64,000 nucleotides of DNA, taken from the NCBI RefSeq assembly GCF_005771525.1, contig NZ_VAVZ01000003.1, positions 59,469 to 123,468 of the forward strand, in the 5' to 3' direction. Each line of letters starts with the position of its first letter. Position 1 is the stretch's first letter. The notes beneath the pieces were generated by a model. That model saw nothing but the letters and a program-made list of their open reading frames with translations, made no database searches and had not been told where the DNA came from. This document shows positions 16,601 to 25,402 of this stretch, in pieces. The DNA is from Nesterenkonia salmonea (GTDB taxonomy: Bacteria; Actinomycetota; Actinomycetes; Actinomycetales; Micrococcaceae). The position numbers and the translations under genes are program-made.

Positions 16601-18499
16601 CAAATCGTAGAGGTAGCACGTTGCCCCGTCGGCAGTGACGATCGTATACGCCCGCTCATCCAGCAACGCCAAGCCGAAGTCGTCAATAATCGGCAGAGTG
16701 TCAGTCAGAGTCTTCGCGTCGGCCAGGTAGAGCTTGAGGCGCATATCCGCCGGATCGTCCCGGTCCGGTGCGTAGAAGTAGAGACGGGGCCCTGCCTCAG
16801 GTTGGGCCTGCAGAGTCTCAAATTCGGCGGCGTCGTGCAGTGCGTCGGGGACTTCGTAAACGGCACGGTACTCAGGAGGAAACGCTTCACCCCACCGGTT
16901 GGAGATCCGGTCGGCATGAGCCGGCGTGTACCGGGCTGCGGCCTCCTGGGCGATTCCTTCACCCCAGGACCGGACGGCGCGAGCCAACCGGGCCTCGAGG
17001 TCCTCCACACTGATGCTGATTTCTTCCGCCCCGGGCTTCAGCCGCATCCGGAAGAACACGCGTGCCAACACCGAATCTGACAGGCGAACCGTGAAGTCGA
17101 TGGACTCCGCATCAATATGTGCCATCAGCTCATCTTCGGTACGCCGCCGGGTATGGGTGTTGTACCGGTCACGAGGCATGTACAGCAGCGCCGTCATGAA
17201 ACGTCCGTAGTGGTCCTGCCGCAGGAAGAGCTTGATGCGCCTGCGCTCCTGCAGTTGGAGGATCTGCCAGGCGACCCCCTCCACCTCGCCAATGTCCATT
17301 TGCATCAGCTCATTGCGCGGATATGTCTCCAAGATCTGGAGTAGGTCTGCCCCGGAGTGGGAGTCCGGACTGAAACCGGAGCGGGCCAGAAGCTGTTTGG
17401 CACGGGACCGCACCAGAGGAATGGTCGAAATCGACTGGGTGTAGGCCCTTTGACTGAAGAGTCCCAGGAATCGGCGCTCGCCCGTGACCTGACCATCCTC
17501 GCTGAAGGTCTTGACAGCCACATAGTCCATATAGGTTCGCCGACGCACAGTCGAGCGCGAATTGGCTTTGGTGATCACCAGCGCTTGGGGTTGCAGCGCA
17601 CGGGCACGACCGGCCGACGAAAGCTCCGATGAGCTACGCGAACGCGGAACTCCATCAACATCGGCAAGAATTCCGAGTCCGGTCCCCGGAACGGGTTCCA
17701 ACCGAGCGTGAATTCCTTCCTCATCTTGCCATTCCCCAGTAGGCGATGACCCTCCGGAGCTGTCCTGCTCATCGTCATTGAAGGTCAGGGAATACTCCCG
17801 GTAGCCCAGGAAGAGAAAATTCCCCTGGCCCATCCATTCGACGAACTCCGCAGACTCATCGCGGTCCATCACACCGTCGAGCCTGCGGATGGTTGCGGCT
17901 GCACGGTGGGCCTGCGCAGTCATTCGCTCCTGGTCGCGGTGGCTGGCTCTGACATCATCGAGCACACTGTTGAGCCCGGCGACCAGAGTCTCGGCGGCCT
18001 CATCATCGATGATCCGGTCCAACTCCACAGTGATCCAGGACTCCACCTCGACGCGGTCCTGCTCATCGATGAATGCTGCCAGGCTGGGGAGCGCTTGGGT
18101 ATCCCCGGAAGACAGCGACCGGCCCTGTGTGGGCAGTGATTGGACCGCTTTTAACCGGGCGTCTTGGGTGCTGCGCTTGGTCAGCAGGATGGGGTGCACC
18201 ACCAGGGCGATGGCGTGCCCGCATCTGGTGATCTCGCTGGTGACGGAGTCCACCAGGTAGGGCATGTCATCTGTGGTGACCTGCACCACGCTTCGGTGGT
18301 CGGCTCGCACCACCGCCACCGCAGGCCGGGAGCTTCTGCGGGAATCTGCCAGCCGCACATGGGTCTCGACTCGCTGAAGCCGGGCCTGCGTATCGATCGC
18401 GGCGAGGTCCTCTTGGGCGATATGGGCAAAATAGGCTTCCGCGAGCGCCTCAAACTGATCGTCGTCACGGGTCCAGAGTGTGGTGGGCTGCTCTGCCAT
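13628..18499 (-). CDS. gdh: Large NAD-specific glutamate dehydrogenase (L-GDH, GdhB class)
   Basis: 1623 aa, the size of the ~180-kDa bacterial NAD-GDH class. It oxidatively deaminates L-glutamate to 2-oxoglutarate and ammonium with NAD+, in the cytoplasm, mainly for glutamate catabolism. The N-terminal third holds ACT-like regulatory regions (~45-500). The conserved catalytic domain begins near residue 815 with GGLRWSDRSEDFRTEV, QMVKNAVIVPSGAKGGF (~850) and a Rossmann NAD-binding segment around VIGIGDMGGDVMGNGMLLS (~1000). AAGGAG lies 12 bases before the ATG. In mycobacteria this enzyme is controlled by GarA; garA is not in the window. The 3' end abuts pdtaS. Confidence 0.95.
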   Translation of the reverse strand: MAEQPTTLWTRDDDQFEALAEAYFAHIAQEDLAAIDTQARLQRVETHVRLADSRRSSRPAVAVVRADHRSVVQVTTDDMPYLVDSVTSEITRCGHAIALVVHPILLTKRSTQDARLKAVQSLPTQGRSLSSGDTQALPSLAAFIDEQDRVEVESWITVELDRIIDDEAAETLVAGLNSVLDDVRASHRDQERMTAQAHRAAATIRRLDGVMDRDESAEFVEWMGQGNFLFLGYREYSLTFNDDEQDSSGGSSPTGEWQDEEGIHARLEPVPGTGLGILADVDGVPRSRSSSELSSAGRARALQPQALVITKANSRSTVRRRTYMDYVAVKTFSEDGQVTGERRFLGLFSQRAYTQSISTIPLVRSRAKQLLARSGFSPDSHSGADLLQILETYPRNELMQMDIGEVEGVAWQILQLQERRRIKLFLRQDHYGRFMTALLYMPRDRYNTHTRRRTEDELMAHIDAESIDFTVRLSDSVLARVFFRMRLKPGAEEISISVEDLEARLARAVRSWGEGIAQEAAARYTPAHADRISNRWGEAFPPEYRAVYEVPDALHDAAEFETLQAQPEAGPRLYFYAPDRDDPADMRLKLYLADAKTLTDTLPIIDDFGLALLDERAYTIVTADGATCYLYDLGICYPAGIDPYATSELFKEAYHQVLIGRVESDEFSRLVLHLQMDIRRVTVLRAYAKYMRQLGMPNSYDFLAEALLANPDVARALIALFTAKFDPNLGSGRDEAVQACRQQVLDALESVKTLDADRVLSAFLNLVEATDRTNLYQGRDWVSLKLRPQSIDAAPAPRPAHEIWVYSPTVEGSHLRFDRIARGGLRWSDRSEDFRTEVLGLVKAQMVKNAVIVPSGAKGGFYPKQLPDPAEDRSAWLEAGRDAYMTFIRALLDVTDNQVITEGTMEVVPPENVVRHDGDDPYLVVAADKGTAAFSDTANAISKEYGHWLGDAFASGGSVGYDHKVMGITARGAWESVKSHFKTLGHDTQTQDFTVIGIGDMGGDVMGNGMLLSEHIQLVAAFNHLHIFIDPDPDPQRSFAERRRLFEAQKSGWDAYDPDLISAGGGVFSREARSIDISPQMQERFGISEDQLTPPELITALLKSPVDLLYNGGIGTYIKAEHESHEDVGDRANNGIRINGADVTAKVIAEGGNLGLTQAGRIEAAQNGVLLNTDAIDNSAGVDCSDHEVNIKILLESLVSSGRLEPEARNGLLEDMTEDVAQLVLQTNEDQNVLLLAERHRLTEWSPSFGRLIGWLELNAGLDRELEVLPTDQDMHQRLDDGIPPLTAPEIAVLAAYAKIHLKGALSESGLPKDPWLLRTLESYFPTELTLQFADELPQHPLADRIIANDVANDVINMAGSTFVFRTVEETFASPHQVVRAFLIARELFNLEEFDAALRSLPVDFPTSSWAEAYVDMRRLLDRAVRWLVTHGVESDSLESDIGSYQEQMAPLYRKLRGLLYGPDAERVSARKEEVLQLGMGEELAAWYAELFESFSLLDIAALARSNTMDSREVAEVYYAVYAEFDVDSLLNHITNLPREDKWQALARGAQRDELYFALHEITQSILTTTEQKDPQQRLDEWKKANSSALERAERLSAEVREHEFSMASITVLLRHLRGLVGA

Positions 18500-18545
18500 T
18501 GCCTACTGTCTTCTCCTTTGAAGTTCTCATGAAGCACTAGTCAGC

Positions 18546-19928
18546 CTATCGCTCGTTGATACCCCCAGGAACCCCTGCCGAGGCATCGGAATGTCTCCGC
18601 CGGCGCGACCTCCTTCCGGAAGCGGAGGAACCACTCGACCGACGACGCCGCCTGCGCACCTCGATGCCTGCCAGGGCGGCGATCTGACGGCGTAGGGACG
18701 AATCGCTTGCAGACTCAGCGAGTACCTGGCCGGCCCGTAGTGAAGAGTCACAGGCTGCCGGTTCCCACGGAAGGAATGCGGCGATGGGAACCTGCTGACC
18801 GAGCTCGAGCCACGCATCTGTCAGCTGCCTGCGCGGTGAGCGACCGACCACGTCTTTGCGGAGCTTATTGACCACCACCTGCGTCGGGGGCGCCTGGGGC
18901 AGGTCCTCGCTGAGTTGTTGGACAGCTTTGATGAGGCGGGAGAAGCCAACAGGATCCGGGGAACCCACGGCCAGGACCTGATCGGCGGAACTGAGCACAG
19001 TTTGGGTGGCACTGTTGCGCTGAACGGTCGGCTGTTCATATCCCCAATCTTGGTCAGCGCTGAACTCTGAGGCGCAGTCGACCACCACGTGATCGTAGCG
19101 AGCGCGGCACATCGAGAGGACCTTTTCCAACGCCCGCGGACGGATCTCAGTCCAGCGGTGTGACCGGGGCAGCCCGGTGAGCACATCGAAGCGTGCATGG
19201 GCCACGTCGACTCCTACCGTGGCACGCAGGAGCACCTCGGAGTCCAGATTCCCGAATTCGGCTGCGCGGCACACTTGAGCGATACCGGCCGATTCCTCCA
19301 GAAGCCCCAGCTGCGTGGCTGCTGCTGCGGCGTAGGTATCGGCGTCGATCAGCAACACGGCGCGGCCGCTGAGCGCCAGTTCAGCTGTTAGGTTCACGGC
19401 CACTGTGCTCCGCCCTGGAGCTCCGGAGGGTCCCCACACTGCGGTGACTCCGCCGGAGAAACCGGTCGGAGAATCCATCATGTCCTGTTCGTGATCCTCT
19501 GGAGCGACGAGCCCCTGGGCTTCCATCAGGGCCGTGAACTCAGCATCATCCGATCCGGTGCCGTGGCGAGGCCCTTCCGGCGGTCGGGACTGTCCTGACT
19601 GCAGAGCATCAGCCAACTCCGGGGCCGTGACGTCGTCGTCAAAGGTGGCAAGGCCCAGTTGCGCCAGCCGCCGGCGCTCGCTCTGCAGGTCAGATATCGC
19701 CACGATTGTTGAGACGTCCCGGTGGAGCTCACTAATGGCCGAGTCGGTGAGTTCATCTGTTGTGCCGATGATGAGCACCGCGTCGGCTCTGCCTGTCCGG
19801 GCAGCAGCAACGACTTCTGCCAGGTCGGCGCAACGCCGGTCGATGGTGACGTCACCGTGAAGACGCTCCAGCGCGGTCACGTGGTCTGCGGCGATTCTGC
19901 CGCTGGTGATGACGGTGCAACGTGCCAT
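18546..19928 (-). CDS. CpaE/MinD-like P-loop ATPase
   Basis: 460 aa. Residues ~1-100 resemble a degenerate receiver domain as in CpaE; ~155-420 form a ParA/MinD-type ATPase with GPSGAPGRST (~166) as deviant P-loop and LLIDADTYAAAAATQLGL as the switch segment. The last ~50 residues are Arg/Ser-rich and basic. The P-loop has Arg where most members have Lys; this GAPGR form is, as I recall, usual in the actinobacterial branch. CpaE proteins help localise Flp/Tad pilus assembly, but no tad genes are near. It overlaps the upstream SAF-domain gene by TAATG. Confidence 0.75.
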   Translation of the reverse strand: MARCTVITSGRIAADHVTALERLHGDVTIDRRCADLAEVVAAARTGRADAVLIIGTTDELTDSAISELHRDVSTIVAISDLQSERRRLAQLGLATFDDDVTAPELADALQSGQSRPPEGPRHGTGSDDAEFTALMEAQGLVAPEDHEQDMMDSPTGFSGGVTAVWGPSGAPGRSTVAVNLTAELALSGRAVLLIDADTYAAAAATQLGLLEESAGIAQVCRAAEFGNLDSEVLLRATVGVDVAHARFDVLTGLPRSHRWTEIRPRALEKVLSMCRARYDHVVVDCASEFSADQDWGYEQPTVQRNSATQTVLSSADQVLAVGSPDPVGFSRLIKAVQQLSEDLPQAPPTQVVVNKLRKDVVGRSPRRQLTDAWLELGQQVPIAAFLPWEPAACDSSLRAGQVLAESASDSSLRRQIAALAGIEVRRRRRRSSGSSASGRRSRRRRHSDASAGVPGGINER

Positions 19929-20629
19929 TAGTCGCCCTGTGAGTCAGCGGGTAGAACGGTCAGCGCGTCACCACCGCCGATGGCGGCAAGCAGGCTCGGT
20001 ACCTCATCGGGATCCACCAGGAGCTCCACGGTGACACCGCTGCTGGTTCCGAATGCGGAACTCGATTCTCGGATGTCTGTCACTTCTGCCGCGGCGGCCA
20101 GTATCGTAACCTCGCCCTGGTCCTGCTGGGTCGAGTACCCGTATGCCGCCCAAACGTCCACAGTGCGTCCGGTCTGCACTGACCTCGCCAAATCATGCTG
20201 AACCTCGACCGTGACTGCCTGGCGCTGGTGGGAGTCCACTGATCCGAGCGCAGCTGCTGGAAGGAGTTCGCCTTCCATGACTGGACGGATCAGCTCGACG
20301 TCCGTGGGAAGGTCGGCTTCGGCGGAGAGGTAGTGTTCGGCGGCGGCGTCGAGCTGAACGTTGACCACGCGGAGGTCTTCAGCCCCCACCGGTGTCCCGG
20401 TGCTCAGCTCACGGTCCGCAGCGTAGACAGGGACAGAGCGGTCTTGGGCGCTGACGAGCAGAATCACCCCGACGACTGAGACAACGATGAGCACGATCCC
20501 CATAAGCAGCCGCGGGTCTCTCCAGGTCGGGCGACGCATGCGCCGCGCAGGTGAAGGTTGCGGGGCGTTCCCCCCTGTGGTCGGGTCGGTCAGCTCTGAG
20601 CCTCCGGATGCATACCCCAACGTGGCCAC
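19928..20629 (-). CDS. SAF-domain membrane protein (CpaB/RcpC-like)
   Basis: 233 aa from the GTG at 20629, chosen because AGGAG lies 6 bases upstream; the frame's earlier TTG has no ribosome binding site. A cytoplasmic Pro/Arg-rich N-terminus is followed by one membrane segment (LLMGIVLIVVSVVGVILLV, ~44-62) and an extracytoplasmic SAF domain (~70-140; VPVYAADRELSTGTPVGAEDL). SAF proteins of the CpaB type bind the wall during Flp pilus assembly. Together with the coupled CpaE-like ATPase it forms a two-gene module lacking the pilus motor and pilin, so the role is unclear. Confidence 0.75.
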   Translation of the reverse strand: MATLGYASGGSELTDPTTGGNAPQPSPARRMRRPTWRDPRLLMGIVLIVVSVVGVILLVSAQDRSVPVYAADRELSTGTPVGAEDLRVVNVQLDAAAEHYLSAEADLPTDVELIRPVMEGELLPAAALGSVDSHQRQAVTVEVQHDLARSVQTGRTVDVWAAYGYSTQQDQGEVTILAAAAEVTDIRESSSAFGTSSGVTVELLVDPDEVPSLLAAIGGGDALTVLPADSQGD

Positions 20630-20796
20630 TATCCACTCCTGATGGAAATCCTGATGCAGTTTGGCACAAGTGTTCAGGTGCTTGTCAATCAACGCACCTG
20701 TGGCGAAGCAGGCAACACATCACAGGATGCTTGATTCTGCCATCGAGAATGCCACAATAGAAACAAATGACAGCAAACGTCAAGTAAGGGGCTAAA

Positions 20797-21006
20797 ATGC
20801 GGACGTTTCTCACCCTGCCAGATGTCGCCGAGGCTCTGAATATCTCGATGTCGCAGACTCGGGCGCTGATCCAGCGCGGAGACCTGGAAGGAATCCAGAT
20901 TGGGGGGCGCGGGCAGTGGCGAGTGGAAGAAGCCAAGCTCGATGAGTACATCGATCGGCTCTACGCTGAGCAGCGCCAGTCTCGTGCCGAACAAAAGTCA
21001 ACCTGA
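20797..21006 (+). CDS. Excisionase-type helix-turn-helix DNA-binding protein
   Basis: 69 aa, nearly all one MerR/excisionase-type winged HTH: FLTLPDVAEALNISMSQTRALIQRGDLEGIQIGGRGQWRV with Arg-Trp at the wing. AAGGGG lies 5 bases before the ATG. Single-domain proteins of this kind in actinobacteria (BldC-like) are chromosomal regulators, not necessarily phage excisionases, and no integrase is next to it. It is divergent from the SAF/CpaE-like pair with ~170 bases between, so it may control that pair. Confidence 0.7.
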   Translation: MRTFLTLPDVAEALNISMSQTRALIQRGDLEGIQIGGRGQWRVEEAKLDEYIDRLYAEQRQSRAEQKST

Positions 21007-21012
21007 TGTCAC

Positions 21013-21540
21013 TCAACTGCGCCCGCTGCACACTGCGGTGATCGCAGCCAGCGGTACGGTCCTGATGGTCGGGTAGTCGCTCTCTGTACGAACATCAAGA
21101 AAATCGCGACCTACGCCGAGTAGTGCCCCCTCGGCAAGTACCCCTGTTTCGCAGCGGACCACGATGTGATGACGCGCTTCCGCAAGTGCCCTCAGTGGGG
21201 ACGTAATACTCAGCCTTCGCCTGGCTTGGCTGGGCTCGACCTGCGTCCGCCGCGTCAGGCCCTTCACCATATCCACTGCACCCACTGGAATGAGCCACTG
21301 GTAGCCTGCTGCGCCCCCGGCGATCCAGTCGCTGCCCACCGTCCTGACATCGAGCGTGACGGTCTCTCCGCCCCGCAAGCGGATAGCTATGGGCTGAGAG
21401 GTGTGGCCACGGATGCGGTCCACCAGTTCCACTCGCGACCATTCCAGAGCCACGGCCTCAGCAACACTGGATTCAAAAACTTCTTGACGTTGTGCAGACG
21501 CCTGTGCCTGCAAATCCGCGAAAAGCGCATCCCACCGCAT
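21013..21540 (-). CDS. Conserved actinobacterial hypothetical protein
   Basis: A 175-aa soluble protein with an alpha-helical N-terminus (~1-40) and two beta-rich segments (PIAIRLRGGETVTLDVRTVGSDWIAG at ~50 and HHIVVRCETGVLAEGALLGVGRDFLDVR at ~123) that look like a duplicated small barrel. I do not recognise a catalytic motif. AGGGGAGG lies 6 bases before the ATG, so it is well supported as a gene. Convergent with the small HTH gene (6 bases between stops). Confidence 0.65.
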   Translation of the reverse strand: MRWDALFADLQAQASAQRQEVFESSVAEAVALEWSRVELVDRIRGHTSQPIAIRLRGGETVTLDVRTVGSDWIAGGAAGYQWLIPVGAVDMVKGLTRRTQVEPSQARRRLSITSPLRALAEARHHIVVRCETGVLAEGALLGVGRDFLDVRTESDYPTIRTVPLAAITAVCSGRS

Positions 21541-21672
21541 GCGAGCCTCCCCTAGTTGAGCGCCGACGGGACCAATCAGGCCATTTTATGCTCAGCCTAT
21601 GGTGTGTCACCTCATATAGTGTGTATCATCATAAAACACCAAACCGCATCAAATGACACACTGATTGCTTAT

Positions 21673-21945
21673 ATGAAACCTTTTGTTCCTGAACGCCCAT
21701 CATTGCCGTCTCCGCGCCATATGGGATCACCATCCCGCCCTGTGGAAGACCGCACCACAACAGTCCGACCGGAGGACACCCTGTGGACGCTCGCAGCTGA
21801 GCATCTGGGAAGTGACGCCACGGATTGGGAGATCGCCCGGGAATGGCCTCGCTGGCATCAGTACAACTTTGACCGCATAGGACGTGAGCCCGGTGGGCTT
21901 CGTCCCGGCACGATCCTGCGCATTCCTCCCCCACTTGACCGTTGA
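21673..21945 (+). CDS. Small LysM-like domain protein
   Basis: 90 aa from the ATG at 21673; the frame's earlier TTG lacks a ribosome binding site and its extension is not protein-like. TTVRPEDTLWTLAAEHLGSDATDWEIAREWPRWHQYNFDRIG...LRPGTILRIPPP reads as one LysM fold (DTLW...LA...N...I...L.PG..L.IP). There is no signal peptide, so it is probably intracellular or attached to a partner; short LysM-like proteins next to Rv3235-family genes are common in Actinobacteria. No Shine-Dalgarno sequence is seen; the upstream 70 bases are AT-rich and could hold a promoter giving a leaderless or short-leader transcript. Confidence 0.6.
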   Translation: MKPFVPERPSLPSPRHMGSPSRPVEDRTTTVRPEDTLWTLAAEHLGSDATDWEIAREWPRWHQYNFDRIGREPGGLRPGTILRIPPPLDR

Positions 21946-21998
21946 CCGGCGCGTTCTGTCAGCCTGCGCACCACCCGTTATATGACAAGGAGCAACCC

Positions 21999-22607
21999 AT
22001 GAATGCCACCAGCGCTAGAAGCTCATCCACGATGGTGCAGAACCTGGCGCCACCCGGCTCGCAGCCGTTGCGCGCCGGAGGCCATCACCGATGCCCTTCC
22101 ACGGAGACTTTCGAGGATGAGGATCTTTCCCCACACCAGCGCTTCAGAATCCAGCGCGAATCTGAGGTCCCCCGACTACTGGCATCGATGGGCATAGTCC
22201 AGGGGACCCCTGACTCACTCTCAGGACAGTCAGATGGACGGCGACCGGACGAGCTGGCGAGCCTTCAGCAGGAGCGCCGCCAGGTAGTGGCGGTGGCACG
22301 GGTGGTCTGCCAGGCCACAGCAGAGACACTGCTGGGGCTTAGGCCGGTCAGCCAACTTCGGAGGTGGTTGGACATGGAGGTCTACAGCAAGGTGCAGAAA
22401 CGGGCGGATATTATGGCCAGACACCGGGTCGATGCCACGGTGCGGCCACGTCCCTTGGTGTTTCGGTCTGAACGCACATCTCAGCCTGCTCCAGACGCAT
22501 GGGAGGTCTCTCTGGTGTTCAGTGACGACCTACGCACGCGAGCATGCGCCATGCGGCTGCAAGCTCACCGGGGGCGCTGGCGAGTAGTCGCTATGGAACT
22601 GGGTTAG
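21999..22607 (+). CDS. Rv3235-family protein
   Basis: 202 aa from the ATG at 21999 (AGGAG 7 bases upstream). The disordered N-terminal ~45 residues are followed by a helical segment and the family's C-terminal core: QVVAVARVVCQATAETLLGLRPVSQLRRWLDMEVY (~90-125) and ACAMRLQAHRGRWRVVAMELG at the end. Rv3235-family proteins lie beside secA, lpqB and mtrAB in many Actinobacteria, as here, and their function is unknown. It is convergent with secA, with 13 bases between stops. Confidence 0.8.
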   Translation: MNATSARSSSTMVQNLAPPGSQPLRAGGHHRCPSTETFEDEDLSPHQRFRIQRESEVPRLLASMGIVQGTPDSLSGQSDGRRPDELASLQQERRQVVAVARVVCQATAETLLGLRPVSQLRRWLDMEVYSKVQKRADIMARHRVDATVRPRPLVFRSERTSQPAPDAWEVSLVFSDDLRTRACAMRLQAHRGRWRVVAMELG

Positions 22608-22626
22608 CTCTGTGCGACAGCTAGCC
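22602..22626. terminator. Possible bidirectional terminator between the Rv3235-family gene and secA
   Basis: GGTTAGCT (22602-22609) pairs with AGCTAGCC (22619-22626) through eight positions, one as G-T, around a 9-base loop. The stem covers both convergent stop codons. There is no T-tract on either side, so the terminator call is tentative. Confidence 0.35.
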
Positions 22627-25236
22627 GGCCGAAGGGCTCTTGGGCTCATTGAGGCCCGGTACCTGGATTGACTTACCGGCTGCCGCGGCGCGCCCATCCT
22701 TCACGCCCGGCAAATTGGGCGCCGCAGATTGTGGCGTGATGGCTTTGACCTCGGCTTGGAACAATTTCCGGACTGATTCTTCTCGGATTTCCTCAGCCAT
22801 AGCGTGGAAGAGCAGATACCCTTCACGCTGATATTCCACCAGCGGGTCGCGCTGCGCCATAGAACGCAGGCCGATCCCAGACTTCAAGTAGTCCATTTCA
22901 TAGAGGTGGTCCTGCCATTTCTGGTCGATCACCGAGAGCAGGACACGGCGCTCAAGCTGCCGCAGTGCGTCTGCGCCAACCTCAGCTTCCTTTTTTTCGT
23001 AAGCGATTTTCGCATCTGATGTGATCTCCCGCTTCAGCATCTTTGTCGAGAGCTGGTCGATGCCACCAGCTTCCTCAATGAGGTCAGCGATCTCCAGAGA
23101 GATCGGGTACAGATCCCGCAGATCTTCCCAGAGGCCTTCAAGATCCCAATCCTCAGAGGAGGATGCCACGGTCTTCTCCTCGATGATCAGCGCCACAGCG
23201 TCTTCGAGGAAGTGCTGGACCTTCTCATGGACGTCGTCGCCCTCAAGAATCCGACGTCGGTCGGAGTAGATAGCCTCGCGCTGGCGGTTCATGACGTCGT
23301 CATACTTCAGCACGTTCTTGCGCTGCTCGGTGTTCTGCGACTCTCTCTGCTGCTGGGCGGAGGCGATAGCACCAGAGACCATCTTGTGCTCCACGGGCAC
23401 ATCGTCGTCCAACACTGAGGACTGCATGAGCCGCTGTGCCGCCTGCTGATTGAACAGCCGCATGAGATTGTCTGTCAGTGAGATGTAGAAGCGTGACTCA
23501 CCGGGATCGCCCTGTCGTCCAGAACGGCCGCGCAGCTGGTTGTCGATCCGCCGCGACTGGTGACGCTCAGTACCGAGGACGTAGAGGCCGCCGAGGGCTC
23601 GCACCTCTTCAGCCTCGGCTTCGGTCTCAGCCTTGTTCTGAGAGAAGACCTCATCCCATTTGGCTTCGTACTCCTCGACATCCTCTTCAGGGTCGAGACC
23701 GAGTTTCTCCATCTCGCGGACGGCTTTGAACTCGGCGTTGCCACCAAGCATGATGTCAGTTCCGCGACCGGCCATATTCGTGGCGACTGTCACCGCGCCC
23801 TTGTGCCCGGCCTGGGCGACGATGGCCGCCTCTCGCTCGTGATTCTTCGCGTTGAGGACTTCGTGGCGAATACCCTGCTTGGCCAGAAGCTTGGATAGGT
23901 ACTCCGACTTCTCGACAGACTCGGTGCCCACCAACATGGGTTGGCCCTTGCGGTGACGCTCAGCAATGTCTTGGACGACGGCGTCGAACTTCACCAGCTC
24001 ATTGCGGTAGACCACGTCATTGTGATCGCTCCGCTGCCGAGGCTTATTCGGCGGAATGGGAACCACCCCGAGCTTGTATGTGGACATGAACTCTGCCGCC
24101 TCAGTTTCGGCGGTGCCGGTCATGCCTGAGATTTTTTTGTACTGACGGAAGTAGTTCTGCAGAGTGACGGTCGCCCGGGTTTGGTTCTCGGGCTTGATGC
24201 GGACATCTTCCTTGGCCTCAATGGCCTGGTGGAGGCCTTCGTTATAGCGCCGGCCTTTCAGGATACGTCCGGTGTGCTCATCGACGATGTGCACCTCGTT
24301 GTCCACCACCACGTAGTCCGTGTCCCGTTTGTACAGTTCCTTGGCGCGGATAGCGTTGTTGAGGTACTGGATCAGGGTGGTGTTCTGAGTCTCGTAGAGG
24401 TTCTCAATGCCCAGATAGTCTTCAACCTTGTCGATACCCGACTCCAAGACCCCGACGGTCCGCTTCTTCTCGTCGACTTCGTAGTCTTCTTCATTGGTCA
24501 GTGTCTGGACCAGTTTGGCGAAATCGGTGTACCAGCGGGAGATGTCGCCACTGGCCGCGCCGGAAATGATCAGCGGTGTACGTGCCTCGTCGATGAGGAT
24601 CGAGTCGATTTCATCGATGATCGCGTAGTGATGCCCACGCTGAACCAAGTCATCCAGTGACTGCGCCATATTGTCGCGCAGGAAGTCGAAGCCGAATTCG
24701 TTATTGGTGCCGTAGGTGATGTCTGCGGCGTAGGCTTCCCTACGCTGGGCTGACTTCAGGTTGTTGACGATCACACCGGTGGTCAGACCCAGGAAGCGGT
24801 AGACGCGTCCCATCAGCTCAGCCTGGTACTTGGCCAGATAGTCATTGACGGTCACCACATGCACGCCCTGACCAGTCAGAGCGTTGAGGTACGCAGGAGC
24901 CGTAGCGACAAGAGTCTTGCCCTCACCGGTCCCCATCTCGGCAATATTTCCCAGGTGGAGGGCCGCACCACCCATAATCTGCACGTCGTAGTGCCGTTGC
25001 CCCAGGGTACGGCCAGCAGCTTCACGAACTGCGGCGAAAGTCTCCGGCAGCATAGAGTCCAGGGACTCCCCGTCCGCCAACCGCTCTTTGAAGCGTTCAG
25101 TCTCCTGGCGCAGCTCCGCGTCGGAGAGCTCCTTGAACTCATCCTCAAGCAAGTTCACTGCGTCGGCATAGCCGCGCAGCTTCTTGAGAACCTTCTTCTC
25201 CCCAGTCTTGAGGACTTTTTCGAGCAGGGTGGGCAT
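22621..25236 (-). CDS. secA: Preprotein translocase ATPase SecA
   Basis: 871 aa, full length for SecA1. It drives unfolded preproteins through SecYEG. Walker A GTGEGKT is at ~100-106, Walker B is in [20 protein letters not shown] (~208), and the second nucleotide-binding half has [14 protein letters not shown] (~490) and the [18 protein letters not shown] arginine finger. The C-terminus ends without the zinc-binding Cys/His motif of many proteobacterial SecAs, as is usual in Actinobacteria. It follows hpf on the same strand; a hairpin at 25333-25375 separates them. Confidence 0.98.
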   Translation of the reverse strand: MPTLLEKVLKTGEKKVLKKLRGYADAVNLLEDEFKELSDAELRQETERFKERLADGESLDSMLPETFAAVREAAGRTLGQRHYDVQIMGGAALHLGNIAEMGTGEGKTLVATAPAYLNALTGQGVHVVTVNDYLAKYQAELMGRVYRFLGLTTGVIVNNLKSAQRREAYAADITYGTNNEFGFDFLRDNMAQSLDDLVQRGHHYAIIDEIDSILIDEARTPLIISGAASGDISRWYTDFAKLVQTLTNEEDYEVDEKKRTVGVLESGIDKVEDYLGIENLYETQNTTLIQYLNNAIRAKELYKRDTDYVVVDNEVHIVDEHTGRILKGRRYNEGLHQAIEAKEDVRIKPENQTRATVTLQNYFRQYKKISGMTGTAETEAAEFMSTYKLGVVPIPPNKPRQRSDHNDVVYRNELVKFDAVVQDIAERHRKGQPMLVGTESVEKSEYLSKLLAKQGIRHEVLNAKNHEREAAIVAQAGHKGAVTVATNMAGRGTDIMLGGNAEFKAVREMEKLGLDPEEDVEEYEAKWDEVFSQNKAETEAEAEEVRALGGLYVLGTERHQSRRIDNQLRGRSGRQGDPGESRFYISLTDNLMRLFNQQAAQRLMQSSVLDDDVPVEHKMVSGAIASAQQQRESQNTEQRKNVLKYDDVMNRQREAIYSDRRRILEGDDVHEKVQHFLEDAVALIIEEKTVASSSEDWDLEGLWEDLRDLYPISLEIADLIEEAGGIDQLSTKMLKREITSDAKIAYEKKEAEVGADALRQLERRVLLSVIDQKWQDHLYEMDYLKSGIGLRSMAQRDPLVEYQREGYLLFHAMAEEIREESVRKLFQAEVKAITPQSAAPNLPGVKDGRAAAAGKSIQVPGLNEPKSPSAG

Positions 25237-25332
25237 AAATGCGTCGATCTCCGTCAGAGTTTCTACAGCGTCAACAAAACAGTCTATGCCCGAGAACCGC
25301 TCTCGGCTAACCTGCGGGCAGACATCTCAGAA

Positions 25333-25375
25333 CTGACGGAGCCCCCTTCCCTGTCAGAAGGAGGCTCCGCGTCAG
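25333..25375 (-). terminator. Hairpin downstream of hpf
   Basis: CTGACG GAGCC (25333 on) pairs with GGCTC ... CGTCAG (ending 25375), with extra pairing CTT/AAG near the loop and a small CG bulge. It lies 28 bases past the hpf stop and ~100 bases before secA. No T-run follows on the minus strand, so this is a stem-only (L-shaped) terminator or an RNA-stabilising stem. Confidence 0.6.
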
Positions 25376-25402
25376 TCCTGTCACAGGCTTCGCTGTGAAA
25401 GC

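Noticed and set aside
16421..17080. 219-codon plus-strand frame inside the glutamate dehydrogenase gene
   Set aside because: An antisense shadow of a clearly conserved gene, as are the similar long frames under secA, lpqB, mtrB and the htrA gene; codon periodicity follows the sense gene.
20797..21006. Phage excisionase as evidence of a prophage
   Set aside because: Single-domain HTH proteins of this type are chromosomal regulators in Actinobacteria, and no integrase, attachment site or phage gene is near.
21556..21672. Upstream extension of the LysM-like gene from a TTG
   Set aside because: No ribosome binding site, and the added residues have a composition unlike protein from this genome; the ATG at 21673 fits the domain.
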